Shown here: piece after piece, positions 9,901-19,802 of the stretch
Layout: each line of letters begins with the position of its first letter
Numbering within the stretch: the first letter of the stretch is position 1
NCBI RefSeq assembly: GCF_029525575.1
Contig: NZ_JAPDIA010000003.1
Location: 186,001-250,000 of the forward strand
Direction of reading: 5' to 3'
Length of the DNA stretch: 64,000 nt
Source of the DNA: Cohnella rhizosphaerae
GTDB taxonomy: Bacteria; Bacillota; Bacilli; Paenibacillales; Paenibacillaceae
Notes under the pieces: generated by a model
The model's database searches: none
Seen by the model: only the letters and a program-made list of their open reading frames with translations
What the model was told of the DNA's origin: nothing
Translations under genes and position numbers: made by a program

Positions 9901-11790
9901 GGGGGGTAGCGTTCACGAGCAGCGTGCCCGGCAGCGCGTGGGATAACACGAAGACGAATGCCGGCGCGAACAAGGGCAACTTCGCGCTCAACACCGGTCA
10001 CGACGGCAGCGCCAGCGCGACGTATACCCCGAATATTCCGCGCGCGGGCATGTACGACGTATACGAATGGCACCACGTGACGAACGGCTCGACCGCAGCT
10101 CCCTTTACGATCCGCCATGCCGACGGCACCGCGCAGACGACCGTGAACCAAACCGGAACGACCGGCGGAAAATGGAATCTCGTCGGCAGTTATCCTTTCG
10201 AAGCAGGCGCGACGGGCAGCATCGTCATTACGAATAACTTCGCCGTCTCGACCGGGAACTTCATCCTGGCCGACGGCATCAAGCTGGTCCGCGCGGGCGA
10301 CGTGCAGCCTCGATTCGCCAACGGAGACTTCGAGTCTCTGTCGGGCGACCCGGCGGGGAACCCCGCAGCCGTTCTCCCGAGTCGTTGGCAGATGGGCGAG
10401 GGCGCTTACGGCACCAACGCGTTCGTGAATGCGGCAAGTCCGTTCCAAGGTGCGTATGCGCTAACGTTCGACTCGGCGGGAGCGCCGGGCGGACGGGCCG
10501 ACATGACGCAGGCGTTTACCGTGCTCGAACCGGGCACGTACGCGCTGTCGGCCTACGTCAAACAGCTCGACGGCGGCGCGGGCGTTCGTCCCGCGCTTGA
10601 CGTGACGGACGGGAACGGCTTGCACCTGATGCCTTCGGTGACGCTGACCGGCCAATACGCCTATTACGCGCAGACGGTCGTCGTGCCGGCGAATACGGAC
10701 ATCGCCGTCCGCATCGGGATTCGGGCCGGCAGCGGCAAAGTATCGTTCGACAACGTTTCCTTTTCGCGCATCCCGGATAATCTAACGATCGAGATGGACA
10801 ACAATGACGCCTCCGGCGTCGTCTTCTCCGATGCCTCCTGGCGGAACACCGGCGTCAACGCCGGTGCGTTCAAGGGCGACTTCGCGGTGAATACGACAAG
10901 AGGCGGAGGCGCAACGGTTACTTATACGCCGCCGATTCCGGCAGCGGGCATGTACGACGTATACGAATGGCATCATACGACCGCCGGTCCGACGGACGCG
11001 CCGTTCACGATTCGCGACGCAGAGGGGACGACCGATCTCCTCGTCGATCAATCGAAGAACGGGGCGAAGTGGAACAAGATCGGCAACTTCGCGTTCCTGC
11101 CGGGCGCCGCGGGGGAGCGTGTCCATCGCGAACGGTCATCTGACCGGCAACTTCGTGCTGGCAGACGGCATCAAGTTCGTCCGCACCGGGCCGTATACGC
11201 CGGCCGTGCGGGCAAGCGGGAAGCCGGGCAAGCCGGTATTGTCCGATACGAACGGCTATGGCGGATTGCGCGACGGGAACTATGCCGTCAACATGAACAT
11301 GTGGTGGGGCGCCAACGGCACGCAGTATGAGCTGTACGAAAACGGCGTCCCGATCGACGTCACGACGCTTAAGGACGCATCGCCCGCCGCCCAGCAGGCG
11401 ACGATCGAGCTGACGGGCAAGCCGAACGGCACCTATGTCTACACCTGCGAGCTGACCAATGCGTTCGGCTCTGCCGCCTGCGACCCGCATACGGTCGTCG
11501 TCAGCGACGCCAATCCGGGCAAGCCGGCGCTGGCGAACGACAATTGGGACCGCGACGGAACGTACAAGGTCACGATGAATATGTGGTGGGGAACCAACGG
11601 CACCACGTACAAGCTTTACGAGAACGGGCAGTTGATCGACGAGCTGGCGCTAAGCGGCCATACGCCGGACGCCCAGACGGCATCGACCGACGTGTCGGGA
11701 AGGGCGCCGGGCGTCTATCAATACCGCGCGGAGCTGATCAATGCGGCAGGCAAGACCGACAGCCCGGTGATGGACGTTACGGTCGAATAG
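6963..11790 (+). CDS. Large secreted multidomain glycoside-hydrolase-like protein, four frameshifts
   Basis: About 1,600 residues when the breaks are joined. Order: signal peptide ([20 protein letters not shown]); concanavalin-like N-terminal domain (to about 7700); clan GH-A TIM barrel with YEIGNEANF as likely acid/base Glu and TLWQGEFFP as likely nucleophile Glu; two tandem units of a CBM4/9-like domain ([22 protein letters not shown]) plus a golvesin-type domain (MYDVYEWHH); two C-terminal Ig-like repeats with MNMWWG-NGT-Y-LYENG. One extra G at each of 7061-7066, 8899-8903, 9901-9906 and 11111-11115 explains the breaks; the second lies exactly in the nucleophile motif. ATG 6963 is preferred to 6957 because GGAGG (6949-6953) is then 9 bp away. 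It likely releases sugar for the upstream importer. Confidence 0.82.
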
Positions 11791-11854
11791 GCCGGAGACG
11801 GCCCGAAGAGGTACATGGATAGGAAAATCCAAAGAAAATAAAGGGCGTGCAACC

Positions 11855-12866
11855 GTGATCAATCAAAGCATCATCTTCGAAAAGCCATGGCAGGTCGAGG
11901 TAAAAGAGGGAACGTTCGTCGCGCCAGCCTTGGCGGCCGATGAGGTCGTCGTCAAGAAGCTGTATACGCTCATCAGCCCCGGCACGGAGCTGGCCTGCCT
12001 GTCCGGCGGCGAGAGCTGGTTCGGGCTGCCGGGAACGCCGGGCTATGCTTCCGTCAGCGAGATTGTAGAGACCGGCGCGAACGAGCGGCGGTGGCGCCAA
12101 GGGGGATATCGTCTTCCACTACGGCGACCATTCCCGCTATCAGGCGGTCTCGACGCGCGGCACGTTTCTGGAGGTTCCCGCCGGCTTGGACCTGCGGTGG
12201 GCGCCGTTCGCGCGCATGGCGACGGTAGCCTTCACCGCGATCCGCGTCTCTAATATAGAGCTCGGCGACGCGGTCAGCGTCACCGGGCTCGGACTGATCG
12301 GCAATATGGCGGCGCAGCTGGCCCAGCTGCAAGGCGCGGATGTCCTGGGGATGGACTTGTCCGCCGAGCGTCGCCGCATCGCGGAGATCTGCGGCGTGCT
12401 CGGGACTTATGACAGCAGCTTGGGCGACGGCAAGGGGCGGGTGGCCGAATGGACGGGCGGCGCCGGCGTATCGACGCATATCGAGGCGACGGGACTGTCC
12501 AAGGTCGCGGCCGACAGTCTGGGCTGGATCGCCAAATCGGGAGAGCTCGTTCTACTCGGGAGCCCGCGAGGCGAGTACAATGCGGATCTGACGGAAGTGC
12601 TCAATTATTGCCACCTGAACGAGCGCGGCTGCATCACGTTCAAGGGCGCGCACGAATGGCGTTTCCCGGTCGAGCCGGACCCGTTCGTCAAGCATTCCAT
12701 GGTGCGCAATTCCCGCATCGTGTTCGGTCTCATGCAGCGCGGCAAGCTGAAGATCGAGCCGTTGATCAGCCACGTGCTGAAGCCGGAGGAAGCGCCGTCC
12801 GCCTATGAGGGGCTGCGGATCGACAAGGAGCGTTATCACGGCGTCCTGTTCGATTGGCGCGAATAG
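11855..12866 (+). CDS. MDR-family Zn-type alcohol/sugar dehydrogenase, frameshifted
   Basis: A medium-chain dehydrogenase/reductase of about 337 residues. The N-terminal GroES-like part has LISPGTELACLSG and the Rossmann part has GLGLIGNMAAQLAQLQGADVLGMDLS. The frame breaks at G run 12101-12105; four G joins RRWRQ to GDIVFHYGDHSRY, restoring the W-x-x-GD motif of the family. The classical catalytic Cys is replaced in this BchC-like subgroup (ISPGTE), so Zn-dependent alcohol oxidation is uncertain. It starts with GTG, 64 bp after the secreted hydrolase, and probably acts on the imported sugar. Confidence 0.8.
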
Positions 12867-12905
12867 CGTTCGGGACAGGATGCGCCGTGCAATGCGCGGC
12901 CTGCC

Positions 12906-13001
12906 CATCGTAAAGCCAGGCAATGCGCGACATGATCCATGCGCGAACGGCTTATTCATCGTAAAGCAAGGCGAAGCGCGACACGATCCATGCGTGAAAT
13001 C
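12906..13001. repeat. Two tandem copies of a 51-bp imperfect repeat
   Basis: Units begin at 12906 and 12957 (CATCGTAAAGC-AGGC-A-GCGCGACA-GATCCATGCG). They lie between the dehydrogenase stop and its terminator and show no coding signal. Confidence 0.6.
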
Positions 13002-13008
13002 GTCAAAA

Positions 13009-13039
13009 GGCAGCGCCGGTGGGGCGCTGCCTTATTTTT
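13009..13039 (+). terminator. Intrinsic terminator downstream of the dehydrogenase gene
   Basis: GGCAGCGCC pairs perfectly with GGCGCTGCC around a 5-base loop and is followed by TTATTTTT. Confidence 0.85.
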
Positions 13040-13059
13040 GCCTGCGGCGTGCCCAGCCC

Positions 13060-13240
13060 AATACGCATCTGCTACCGGTGAAAATCCGGTCCCGGAAGGG
13101 CCTATCCCCTATTGTAGCTTGGGTGCCTCCGTACGGGCGAAATCTGTGCGCAGAAGATGCATCGGCGAAAGTAACCGTCAGATACGGTGCGGGGCGGCGG
13201 TTGAATGCGAGTCGGGCAGAGAGATCGGACACAGGGGACG
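13060..13240 (+). ncRNA. Candidate structured RNA, class unknown
   Basis: GCATCT (near 13064) can pair with AGATGC (near 13157) and encloses the hairpin ACCGGTGAAAATCCGGT. A second hairpin, ACCGTCAGATACGGT, follows inside an AACCG...CGGTT stem. GGTGAAAATCC and a later GAGTCGGGCAGA recall parts of the cobalamin riboswitch core, but other conserved blocks and a downstream gene are missing, so I do not call it one. The strand is assumed. Confidence 0.25.
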
Positions 13241-13356
13241 CTATTTCGTAAAAAAACGGCCCCAGTTGCGATGGTTTCGGACCGGAGGGACGTTATTGAA
13301 CACGATCAAGGCTAAAAAAAGGCCAGCGATCCCGCAATAACGTCCACTGTGTCCGC
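13226..13356. repeat. Inverted repeat with about 90-bp centre
   Basis: CGGACACAGGGGACGCTATT at 13226 is matched in inverted orientation, with two differences, near 13337-13356. A third partial copy, GGGACGTTATTG, lies between. It resembles a small non-autonomous palindromic element; no target duplication was identified. Confidence 0.45.
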
Positions 13357-13476
13357 ATATGGACCGCATGTAGCGATCGGAACAAAAATAACGGCTCCTC
13401 GGTCCGTCCGCTGCGCGCTAATGCACAACCTAGCTAGCGACCGCATGCGCTCTTTTTTTTGCGCTCACGATAGCAC

Positions 13477-13558
13477 GGCCACCGGTAGCAGAGTTACACG
13501 GAAAAACCGTGCAACTCCCGTAAACCCGGCCACCGGAAGCAGAGTTACACGGAAAAAC
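13477..13558. repeat. Two copies of a 31-bp dispersed repeat
   Basis: GGCCACCGG-AGCAGAGTTACACGGAAAAAC is present at 13477-13507 and 13528-13558, with 51-bp spacing and one difference. It belongs to the same look-alike family as 6736-6816. Confidence 0.6.
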
Positions 13559-13579
13559 AGTATAATTCTATGCCTTTGA

Positions 13580-13810
13580 GCGCAAATGGTCACTAACGCC
13601 ACCTCGGGGACGCTCGGAATGGTGCGGATAAGCGCAAATGGTCACTAACGCCACCTCGGGGACGCTCAGAATGGTGCGGATAAGCGCAAATGGTCACTAA
13701 CGCCACCTCGGGGACGCTCAGAATGGTGCAGATAAGCGCAAATGGTCACTAACGCCACCTCAGGGACGCTCGGAATGGTGCAGATAAGCGCAAATGGTCA
13801 CTAACGCCGC
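13580..13810. repeat. 52-bp tandem repeat, four and a half copies
   Basis: Units start at 13580, 13632, 13684, 13736 and 13788 (last one partial), each beginning GCGCAAATGGTCACTAACGCC and differing at only a few positions. The array lies between two convergent genes. The whole gap 12867-13883 carries no convincing gene; it holds this array, the pieces listed above and about 70 bp after the array with nothing visible. Confidence 0.9.
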
Positions 13811-13883
13811 CCAAGATATCACGTTCTTTGCAGGGGTATTGGTGCTCATACGCTCATGCGGCCATTCACGCAGGCTCATGCCG

Positions 13884-16448
13884 TCATGCCTCTTCCCGCA
13901 GCTCCTCCACCACGCTCGCCTTCGCGATCTTGCGGAGCGGGCCCTGCACGGACAGCAATCCGACGCCGAGCGCGAAGACGCAGGAGATGACCGCGCCCGT
14001 CACCGGGAACGTGAAGGGAATCCCCTCGACGTTGTTCATCTGGCGGTACAGCAGGAAGCTGATGCCGACGCCCAGCAGCAGGCCCCAGAAGGCGCCGATG
14101 ACGCCGAACCAGACGCCCTCGAGCGTCGCCATGCGCCGCAGCTGGCTCAGCGTCATGCCGACCGCCTGCAGCAGGCCGAACTCGCGCCGGCGCAGCATGA
14201 GGTTCGTCTGCACCGTGTTGACGATGTTCAAGCTGCCGATCAGGCCGATGACGCCCAGGAAGCCGTAGATGAAAATTTTCATCTGCAGATTGAACTGGCG
14301 CGTCTGCCGCTGCTCCTCCACGAAGTCGACGAGACGTATCGACGGGTCCTGGTCGGCCATCCGCTGCAGCGCCTGCTTGACCGGCGCGCCGTCCGCGCCG
14401 TCGGCCAGGGCGATGTCGAGCCCCCGCAGCGCCGTATCGTTCGGCGCCGTCTCGATCGGTACGTCCTTCAGCAGCGCCGCGTAGGTCGCCTTCGTCCCGA
14501 TCACGTACAGCTGGGTGTCGAGAACGGTCGGGTTGAACGGTGCCTGACTCAGGATGCCGCCGACGCGCACCTCGCGCATCAAAGGCTTCTCCTGGGTGCC
14601 GAAGTTGAGGGTGAGCGCGTCTCCTACCTTTAGATCCGAGAGGTCCAGGTTGATTTTCTTGTTTTCGGCGATGACCAGCGGCTTCACCTGCTGCACGATG
14701 AGCACGCCGTTCGTCGCGGACAGCTTGGCCGGATCGGCCGTCCCGGCGATCAGGTAAGGCTCGGCCTGCTTCATGCGCTCGTCGTCGTACAGCGTAGTAT
14801 AGGCGGGCACGATGCGAATTTCTTTACCGTCCAGCGTCGACTTGGCGAACACGTCATCGCCCATTTTCGACAGGTACTCGCCGTTGAGCTTGGCGCTTGG
14901 CAGATAGATCTGCGCGTCAGGCATATTGTAGCGCCCATAGACATGCTCGACGCCCGGGAGCGCCTTGATGTCCGCGATCGTCTGCGCGTCGAACGCATCG
15001 ACCGCGGCAGGCGAGGTGCCGGCCTGATTGCCGTTCGCCGTCTGCGTGAACGAGGACAGCATCTGAAAGGCGACCTGATCGTCACGCGAGTCGTTCACGG
15101 CCACCTTGAACGCTTCCTGCGCGAAGTAGTGGAAGACGATGAACAGCGTGATGCTGACGACGATCGAGAAAGCGGTGATCCGGAATTTGGACCGGTTGCG
15201 CCGGATGTTTTTGGACGCCATGTCGCCCTCGATGCCGAGCAGGCGGAGCACGGAGGGCAGCCTGACGCGTCTGTACGACTCGCGCACGATGTTGCCCGTA
15301 CCCCGTACGGCGTCGACCGGCGAGACGCGGCTCGCCTTGCGGGCGGGCAGCCAAGCCGCGAGCAGGACGGCCAGCAGGCCGACGATCGCGCTGCCGACGA
15401 TGATCCAGGCGTGCAGCGTAAGCCGGAAGCCGTCGAAGGTAAGGATGCTGAAGCCCGCGGCGGACATCGCCTTGAGCACGAGCCACAGCCCGCCGTACCC
15501 GACGAGCAGTCCGGCCGGGATGCCGTACAGCGCGAGCAGCCCCGCCTCGCGGAACACGATGCCGCGCAGCTGCGAAGGCGTCGCGCCGATCGTGCGCAGC
15601 AGGCCGAAGTGACGCATGCGCTCGAGCACGGCGATGTTGAAGGCGTTGTAGATGACCGCGATCGTCGACAGGACGACCAGGCCGATGAGCACGCTGAAAA
15701 TGACGATGAGCGACAGGTTCAGCCTGCTGTCGGCGGTCTCGCCCTTCAGGGCGAGCAGCTGCGTGTTCGTGCCGAACGACTTCGGGCTCAGCTTCTCGAA
15801 CTCGGCCAGATGCGCGCTGATATCGACGCCACGCTTGAAGATCGCGGCGGCGGACAAGCGCGTGCCGGGAACGTCGGCCATCGCGGCGGCATCGTCCATC
15901 CAGGCATAGGCGGCTCCCGTGCCATAGGTCATGTTCAGGCGCTGGTTGTTCAAGATGCCGACGATCGTATAAGCCTGCTTCGTGCCGTCCGGCTTCACGA
16001 GCTCGGTCTTGCCGCCCAGTCCAGGCGCGCCCGGAAGCTGGGCTAGCGCCCATTCCTCGACGACGGCTTCCCCCGCCGCCGAAGGGAACCGGCCCTTCAA
16101 CAGATGGATCGGCGCAAGCTCGAAGCCGGCGGTCGTCGCCTCGGCCAGCTCGAGCTTATAGCCTTTCGCGAGCTCCGTGAGCGCCCCTTTTCGAATCGCG
16201 CCGGCTTCCTTGATGAGCGCATGATGCCGCAGCGTCTCCAGCAGCTCCGGCGTGGCTTCGCCATAGCCGATATGATAGGCGCCGTAGTCGTAGATCGTCT
16301 GATCGACCATATTGTCCTTCATGCTCTGCCCCATCGTGCCGAGCGCGCTGATGAGCGCGACGGAGAGCAGGATGCCGACGACGGTCAGAAGCGTTCGCCG
16401 TTTCTGCTGCTTCAGATACTTGCCTGCAAGCGCGCCGTAGCCGTTCAT
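13884..16448 (-). CDS. FtsX-like ABC transporter permease (MacB/BceB-like)
   Basis: An 854-residue membrane protein with an N-terminal helix (RRTLLTVVGILLSVALISALG), a large extracytoplasmic domain, three helices around 270-400, a second extracytoplasmic domain and three C-terminal helices (LGVIGLIGSLNIVNTVQTNL and after). This duplicated FtsX arrangement fits exporters that remove peptides or lipids or act on cell-envelope stress. ATG at 16448 overlaps the stop of the ATPase gene by 4 bp (ATGA), so the two are coupled. The reading frame continues far upstream in the ATPase region, but that part is out of frame with real coding sequence. Confidence 0.9.
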   Translation of the reverse strand: MNGYGALAGKYLKQQKRRTLLTVVGILLSVALISALGTMGQSMKDNMVDQTIYDYGAYHIGYGEATPELLETLRHHALIKEAGAIRKGALTELAKGYKLELAEATTAGFELAPIHLLKGRFPSAAGEAVVEEWALAQLPGAPGLGGKTELVKPDGTKQAYTIVGILNNQRLNMTYGTGAAYAWMDDAAAMADVPGTRLSAAAIFKRGVDISAHLAEFEKLSPKSFGTNTQLLALKGETADSRLNLSLIVIFSVLIGLVVLSTIAVIYNAFNIAVLERMRHFGLLRTIGATPSQLRGIVFREAGLLALYGIPAGLLVGYGGLWLVLKAMSAAGFSILTFDGFRLTLHAWIIVGSAIVGLLAVLLAAWLPARKASRVSPVDAVRGTGNIVRESYRRVRLPSVLRLLGIEGDMASKNIRRNRSKFRITAFSIVVSITLFIVFHYFAQEAFKVAVNDSRDDQVAFQMLSSFTQTANGNQAGTSPAAVDAFDAQTIADIKALPGVEHVYGRYNMPDAQIYLPSAKLNGEYLSKMGDDVFAKSTLDGKEIRIVPAYTTLYDDERMKQAEPYLIAGTADPAKLSATNGVLIVQQVKPLVIAENKKINLDLSDLKVGDALTLNFGTQEKPLMREVRVGGILSQAPFNPTVLDTQLYVIGTKATYAALLKDVPIETAPNDTALRGLDIALADGADGAPVKQALQRMADQDPSIRLVDFVEEQRQTRQFNLQMKIFIYGFLGVIGLIGSLNIVNTVQTNLMLRRREFGLLQAVGMTLSQLRRMATLEGVWFGVIGAFWGLLLGVGISFLLYRQMNNVEGIPFTFPVTGAVISCVFALGVGLLSVQGPLRKIAKASVVEELREEA

Positions 16449-17146
16449 TGGACCACGCCCCCGCGGCTGTCGCTGACGAGGCGTCCGTCCTGCATGCGCA
16501 GCACGCGGTCGGCCTCGGCGGCGACGTTCATGTCGTGCGAGATGATCACGACCGTCTGGTGGAACTGGCGCACGGCGAGCTTCAGCAGCTCGAGCACCTC
16601 GCGCCCGTTGGCGCTGTCGAGGTTGCCGGTCGGCTCGTCCGCGAGCACGATGGCGGGACGATAGGCGAGCGCGCGTCCGATCGCGACGCGCTGCTGCTGG
16701 CCGCCGGACAGCTCGGACGGCAGATGCTTGCGGCGTTCGCCGAGTCCGAGCGTGTCGATCAGCTCGCGGACGTAGGCCTTGTCCGGCTGCCTGTGGTCGA
16801 GCAGCAGCGGGAGCGTGATGTTCTCCTCGACGTTCAGGACGGGGATGAGGTTGTACGATTGGAAAATGAAGCCGATCTTGCGCCGGCGGAATACCGCGCG
16901 CTGCGACTCCTTCAAGGCGTAGAGGTCTTCGCCGTCGATGCGGACGGCGCCGCCGGTCGGCCGGTCGAGGCCGCCGAGCAGGTGCAGCAGCGTGCTTTTG
17001 CCGGAGCCGCTGGCGCCGACGATGGCGACGAACTCGCCTTGGGGGATGGAGAACGTTACGTTTTTGAGCGCTTCGACGAGCGTGCTGTCTTTGCCGTAGG
17101 ACTTGGACAGTCCGGCAGCTTCGATGACGTTCATGAGGTGAATCAT
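16445..17146 (-). CDS. ABC transporter ATP-binding protein (MacB/LolD type)
   Basis: A cytoplasmic ATPase of about 233 residues. It has Walker A GASGSGKST, Q-loop FIFQSYNLIP, signature LSGGQQQR, Walker B AIVLADEPTGNLD and the switch His in IISHDMN. The PTGNLDS form is typical of ATPases working with FtsX-like permeases. Start ATG 17146 is preferred since GAGG sits 5 bp ahead; ATG 17134 is an alternative. Together with the downstream permease and the upstream two-component genes it looks like a stress- or antimicrobial-responsive efflux unit. Confidence 0.93.
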   Translation of the reverse strand: MIHLMNVIEAAGLSKSYGKDSTLVEALKNVTFSIPQGEFVAIVGASGSGKSTLLHLLGGLDRPTGGAVRIDGEDLYALKESQRAVFRRRKIGFIFQSYNLIPVLNVEENITLPLLLDHRQPDKAYVRELIDTLGLGERRKHLPSELSGGQQQRVAIGRALAYRPAIVLADEPTGNLDSANGREVLELLKLAVRQFHQTVVIISHDMNVAAEADRVLRMQDGRLVSDSRGGVVQ

Positions 17147-17243
17147 CCTTTCCTCGCGATTGCGGTATATCCATTCACGAGGTTCAGTATAGAGGTTCAA
17201 CCTTACAGGGCAAGGCGCGCCCGCTTACAGATTTGTAAGAAAG

Positions 17244-18675
17244 CTAGGAGACGGGCAGCTGCGCAAGCGGCAGCGTCAGGGTGAACGCGGTGCCGCCTGC
17301 TTCGGCCCTGCCGGTCGACAGCATCCCGCCGTGGCGCTCCGCGATCGTCTTGGCGAGCGGGAGGCCGAGTCCGACGCCGCTGCCGGCGACGCCTGACGTG
17401 CCGGACGGAGCGCGGTAAAATTTTTTGAAAATATGCGGCTCGTCCCGCGCGTCGATGCCCGCGCCTTGATCCGTCACCCGCAGCCGGACGAAGATCGGCG
17501 TCTTCTCCCATGCGACGTTGACGACGCCGCGCGGGGGGACTGTGCTCGACCGCGTTTTTGACGAGATTGGCGATCGCCTCCGCCAGCCATCTCGAATCGT
17601 GCGGCAGGCTGACCGCTTCGGCGGGCTCCTGGAGGCAGATCTCTACCCGCCGTTCCTCGGCAAGGCGCCCGACGGCATGGACCGCCGTCCGAACCGTCTG
17701 GCCGATCGGCGCCCGCTCGAGCTGCATCGGCAGGCTGCCCGCCTCCAGCCTCGCGAGCTTCAGCAGCGTCTGGATGAGCCACTCCATGCGTTCCAGCTCG
17801 CGCCCGCACGTCCGCAGGAACTCCTCCTGCTCCGCCGGCCCGACCCCGCCGCCCTGCAGCAGCTCGACATAGACGGTAAGCGAGGCGAGCGGCGTCTTGA
17901 GCTGATGGGAGATGTCCGCAATCGTGTCGCGGAGAAAGTCCTTGTCCCGATTCAATTGCGCGATCGTCTCCTGCAGACGCATCGACAGCTCCTGGACCTG
18001 ATGCGCCAGAAGCCCCAGCTCGCCTTCGGCGTAAATGCGGAACTTCATCGGCCGGTTCTCCTTGACGGCCGCCTCGAGCGAGCCGGCAAGGCCGCGCACT
18101 TCCGCCAGCTGCCGCCGCGATTCGCGCAGCAGGACGAGCAGCAGAGCGGCGAGCAGTCCGAAGACCCCGGCCGCGAGCAGCGGCCACTCGCGCGAGCGCC
18201 GCCGTTCGGCCAGCGGGACGAGCGCGGCGTCCAGCTTGGCGTCGATGCCGTAGCGTGCGGCCAGCTCGCGACCGAGCGCGGCCTCCGCCGGCGTCGCGTC
18301 GCCGGCGCCGAGCTGCCGGGCCCACGCCTCGGCCAGCGCCGGGTCGCGCGCCGCGAGCGCGCCGAGGGCCGCCGTTTCCCGGGCGATCCAATCCTTGCCC
18401 AGCCGGTCGGCGCTGTATGACGAATAAGCCCACAGCAGGATCGCGGCCGTCCCGAACGCCAGCAGGAAAATGACGGCCAGCCGCCGAACGCTCGAGCTGC
18501 GCCACATGCGCCGCCAACCGGGCTTGAACGAGCGGGCGGGCTTGGCCTGCATCGGCATGGCGGTTGCGACAGGTTCGCGTCCGTCGGCCGTGCGATAGCC
18601 GTCTCCACGCCCCTCAGCCTTCTGATCGTCGCCCCTGCGACCGTCAGCTGCATGCTGCCCCGTCAGCCGTTCCAT
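17244..18675 (-). CDS. Sensor histidine kinase of the exporter locus, frameshifted
   Basis: A membrane kinase of about 476 residues with helices near 64-85 and 157-178, a HAMP-like linker, phosphoacceptor His in ISHQLKTPLASL, N box AIANLVKNAVEHSP, and DQGAGI plus GSGVGLGLPLAK in the ATPase. The frame breaks at 17533-17538 (six C on the coding strand; five restores the protein). The N-terminus before the first helix is unusually long, hydrophilic and low in complexity; an internal start may be the real one. It overlaps the response regulator stop by 13 bp. Confidence 0.87.
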
Positions 18676-19380
18676 TTGTACCCCGCGCCGCGCACGGTCA
18701 CGATTTTTTGCGGCTGCTGGGGATCGTCCTCGATCTTCTCCCTTAGCCTGCGGACGTTGACGGCGACCGTGTTGTCGTCGATGAACGCCCCGTCGTGCTG
18801 CCAGAGCTGCCGCAAGATCTGCTCCTTGGACAGAACGGCGCGCGGATGAGCCATGAGCAGCGACAGCAATCTGAACTCCGTCACGCTGAGCGCCACTTCG
18901 CTGCCGTCCTTGAGCAGCCGCATCTCCGCGGCGTGCAGCCGCAAGTTGCCGGAAGCAAGCGCCGGCTCGTCAGACGTCATCGGACTCGGGCTTGGGTTCG
19001 GGTTCGGCCCCCCTTCTTCTGAGCACCGCATGAATCCGCGACAGAAACTCGCGCAGCCTGAACGGCTTCGTAATATAGTCGTCTCCGCCCAGATCCAGTC
19101 CCCGCACGACGTCCAGCTCCGTATCGCTCGCGGTCAGGAAAACGATCGGCGTCGCGTCCCTCGCCGCCCGGAGCTCCGCGCAGAAGTCGAAGCCATTTCC
19201 GTCCGGTAGCTGGACGTCCAGCACGATCAGATCGAACGCCAGTGCGCGGCTCGCGATCGCGTCCCTCGCATCCGCCACGTTATAAACGCCGGTCACGTCG
19301 AAGCCCTCCTGCCGCAGCGTGAACGCGATGCCGCGATGCAGGGAGGCGTCGTCCTCGACCAGCAGAAGTTGTCGATTCAC
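18663..19380 (-). CDS. OmpR-type response regulator of the exporter locus, frameshifted
   Basis: The receiver domain has the acidic pair in VEDDASLH, phosphoacceptor Asp55 (IVLDVQLPDG) and Lys in YITKPF. The C-terminal winged helix (LSVTEFRLLSLLMAHPRAVL, then VAVNVRRLREKI) binds DNA. The frame breaks in a G run of the coding strand (19008-19013); five G instead of six joins LRRRG to a PNP/PSP-rich linker and the DNA-binding domain. Start GTG 19380 was chosen because AAAGGAG lies 8 bp upstream; longer ATG starts lack a ribosome site. It likely controls the ABC exporter genes downstream in the same direction. Confidence 0.88.
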
Positions 19381-19507
19381 GCGAACAGCTCCTTTCCCCT
19401 CGTGTGCAACCGATGTAATAACGTGTAAAAATATGAATGTCAAAAAATGAGAGAAATTAACTCATTTTGATCGACATTATTCAACATTAATCGAAAACTT
19501 CTTCCTT

Positions 19508-19513
19508 TATAAT
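19508..19513 (+). promoter_or_regulatory. -10 element (TATAAT) upstream of the Spo0E-like gene
   Basis: A perfect TATAAT lies in a locally AT-rich stretch between divergent genes. No convincing -35 element is seen at 17 bp, so the exact promoter is uncertain. Confidence 0.35.
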
Positions 19514-19586
19514 AAGTATACTCATTCGCACGGCTGCAAGGCTGCTAAGCATCTTAGCGATTACCACAGAAAGGGGCGGAGCCGCA

Positions 19587-19802
19587 TTGGATCCCCACCC
19601 ATTAATCCACCGTCTCGAGCAGCTTCAGCGCAGGCTGTGCGAGATGGCCGCCCAGTTGGACAAGCTGACCGACCCGGAGATCGTCGCCGTTAGCGAAGAG
19701 GCGGACCGTCTCATCGTCCAGCTGCAGCGCATGCATATGGAAGAACAGAGCTTGAAGAAGATCGAAGCCAAGTCCGCTGCGGAGCCGCCGTCACTTTCTT
19801 GA
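19587..19802 (+). CDS. Spo0E-like sporulation phosphatase
   Basis: A 71-residue protein made of two predicted helices. LTDPEIVAVSEEADRLIVQLQR matches the Spo0E signature in which the SQELD-like segment (here SEEAD) takes part in dephosphorylating Spo0A~P; the family usually has 50-90 residues. TTG start follows AGAAAGGGGCGGA. It is convergent with tadA and overlaps its end by 12 bp. The signature differs from the strict SQELD, so activity on Spo0A is probable but not sure. Confidence 0.72.
   Translation: MDPHPLIHRLEQLQRRLCEMAAQLDKLTDPEIVAVSEEADRLIVQLQRMHMEEQSLKKIEAKSAAEPPSLS

Noticed and set aside
13060..13240. Cobalamin riboswitch
   Set aside because: GGTGAAAATCC and GAGTCGG are suggestive, but the conserved central block and the usual 3' end are missing and no downstream gene exists. 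Kept only as a candidate structured RNA.
13580..13810. CRISPR array
   Set aside because: The 52-bp units are contiguous and nearly identical along their whole length, with no variable spacers and no cas genes.
14943..16046. Long plus-strand open frame opposite the FtsX permease
   Set aside because: Composition artefact of GC-rich coding DNA on the other strand; the minus-strand frame shows real permease helices.
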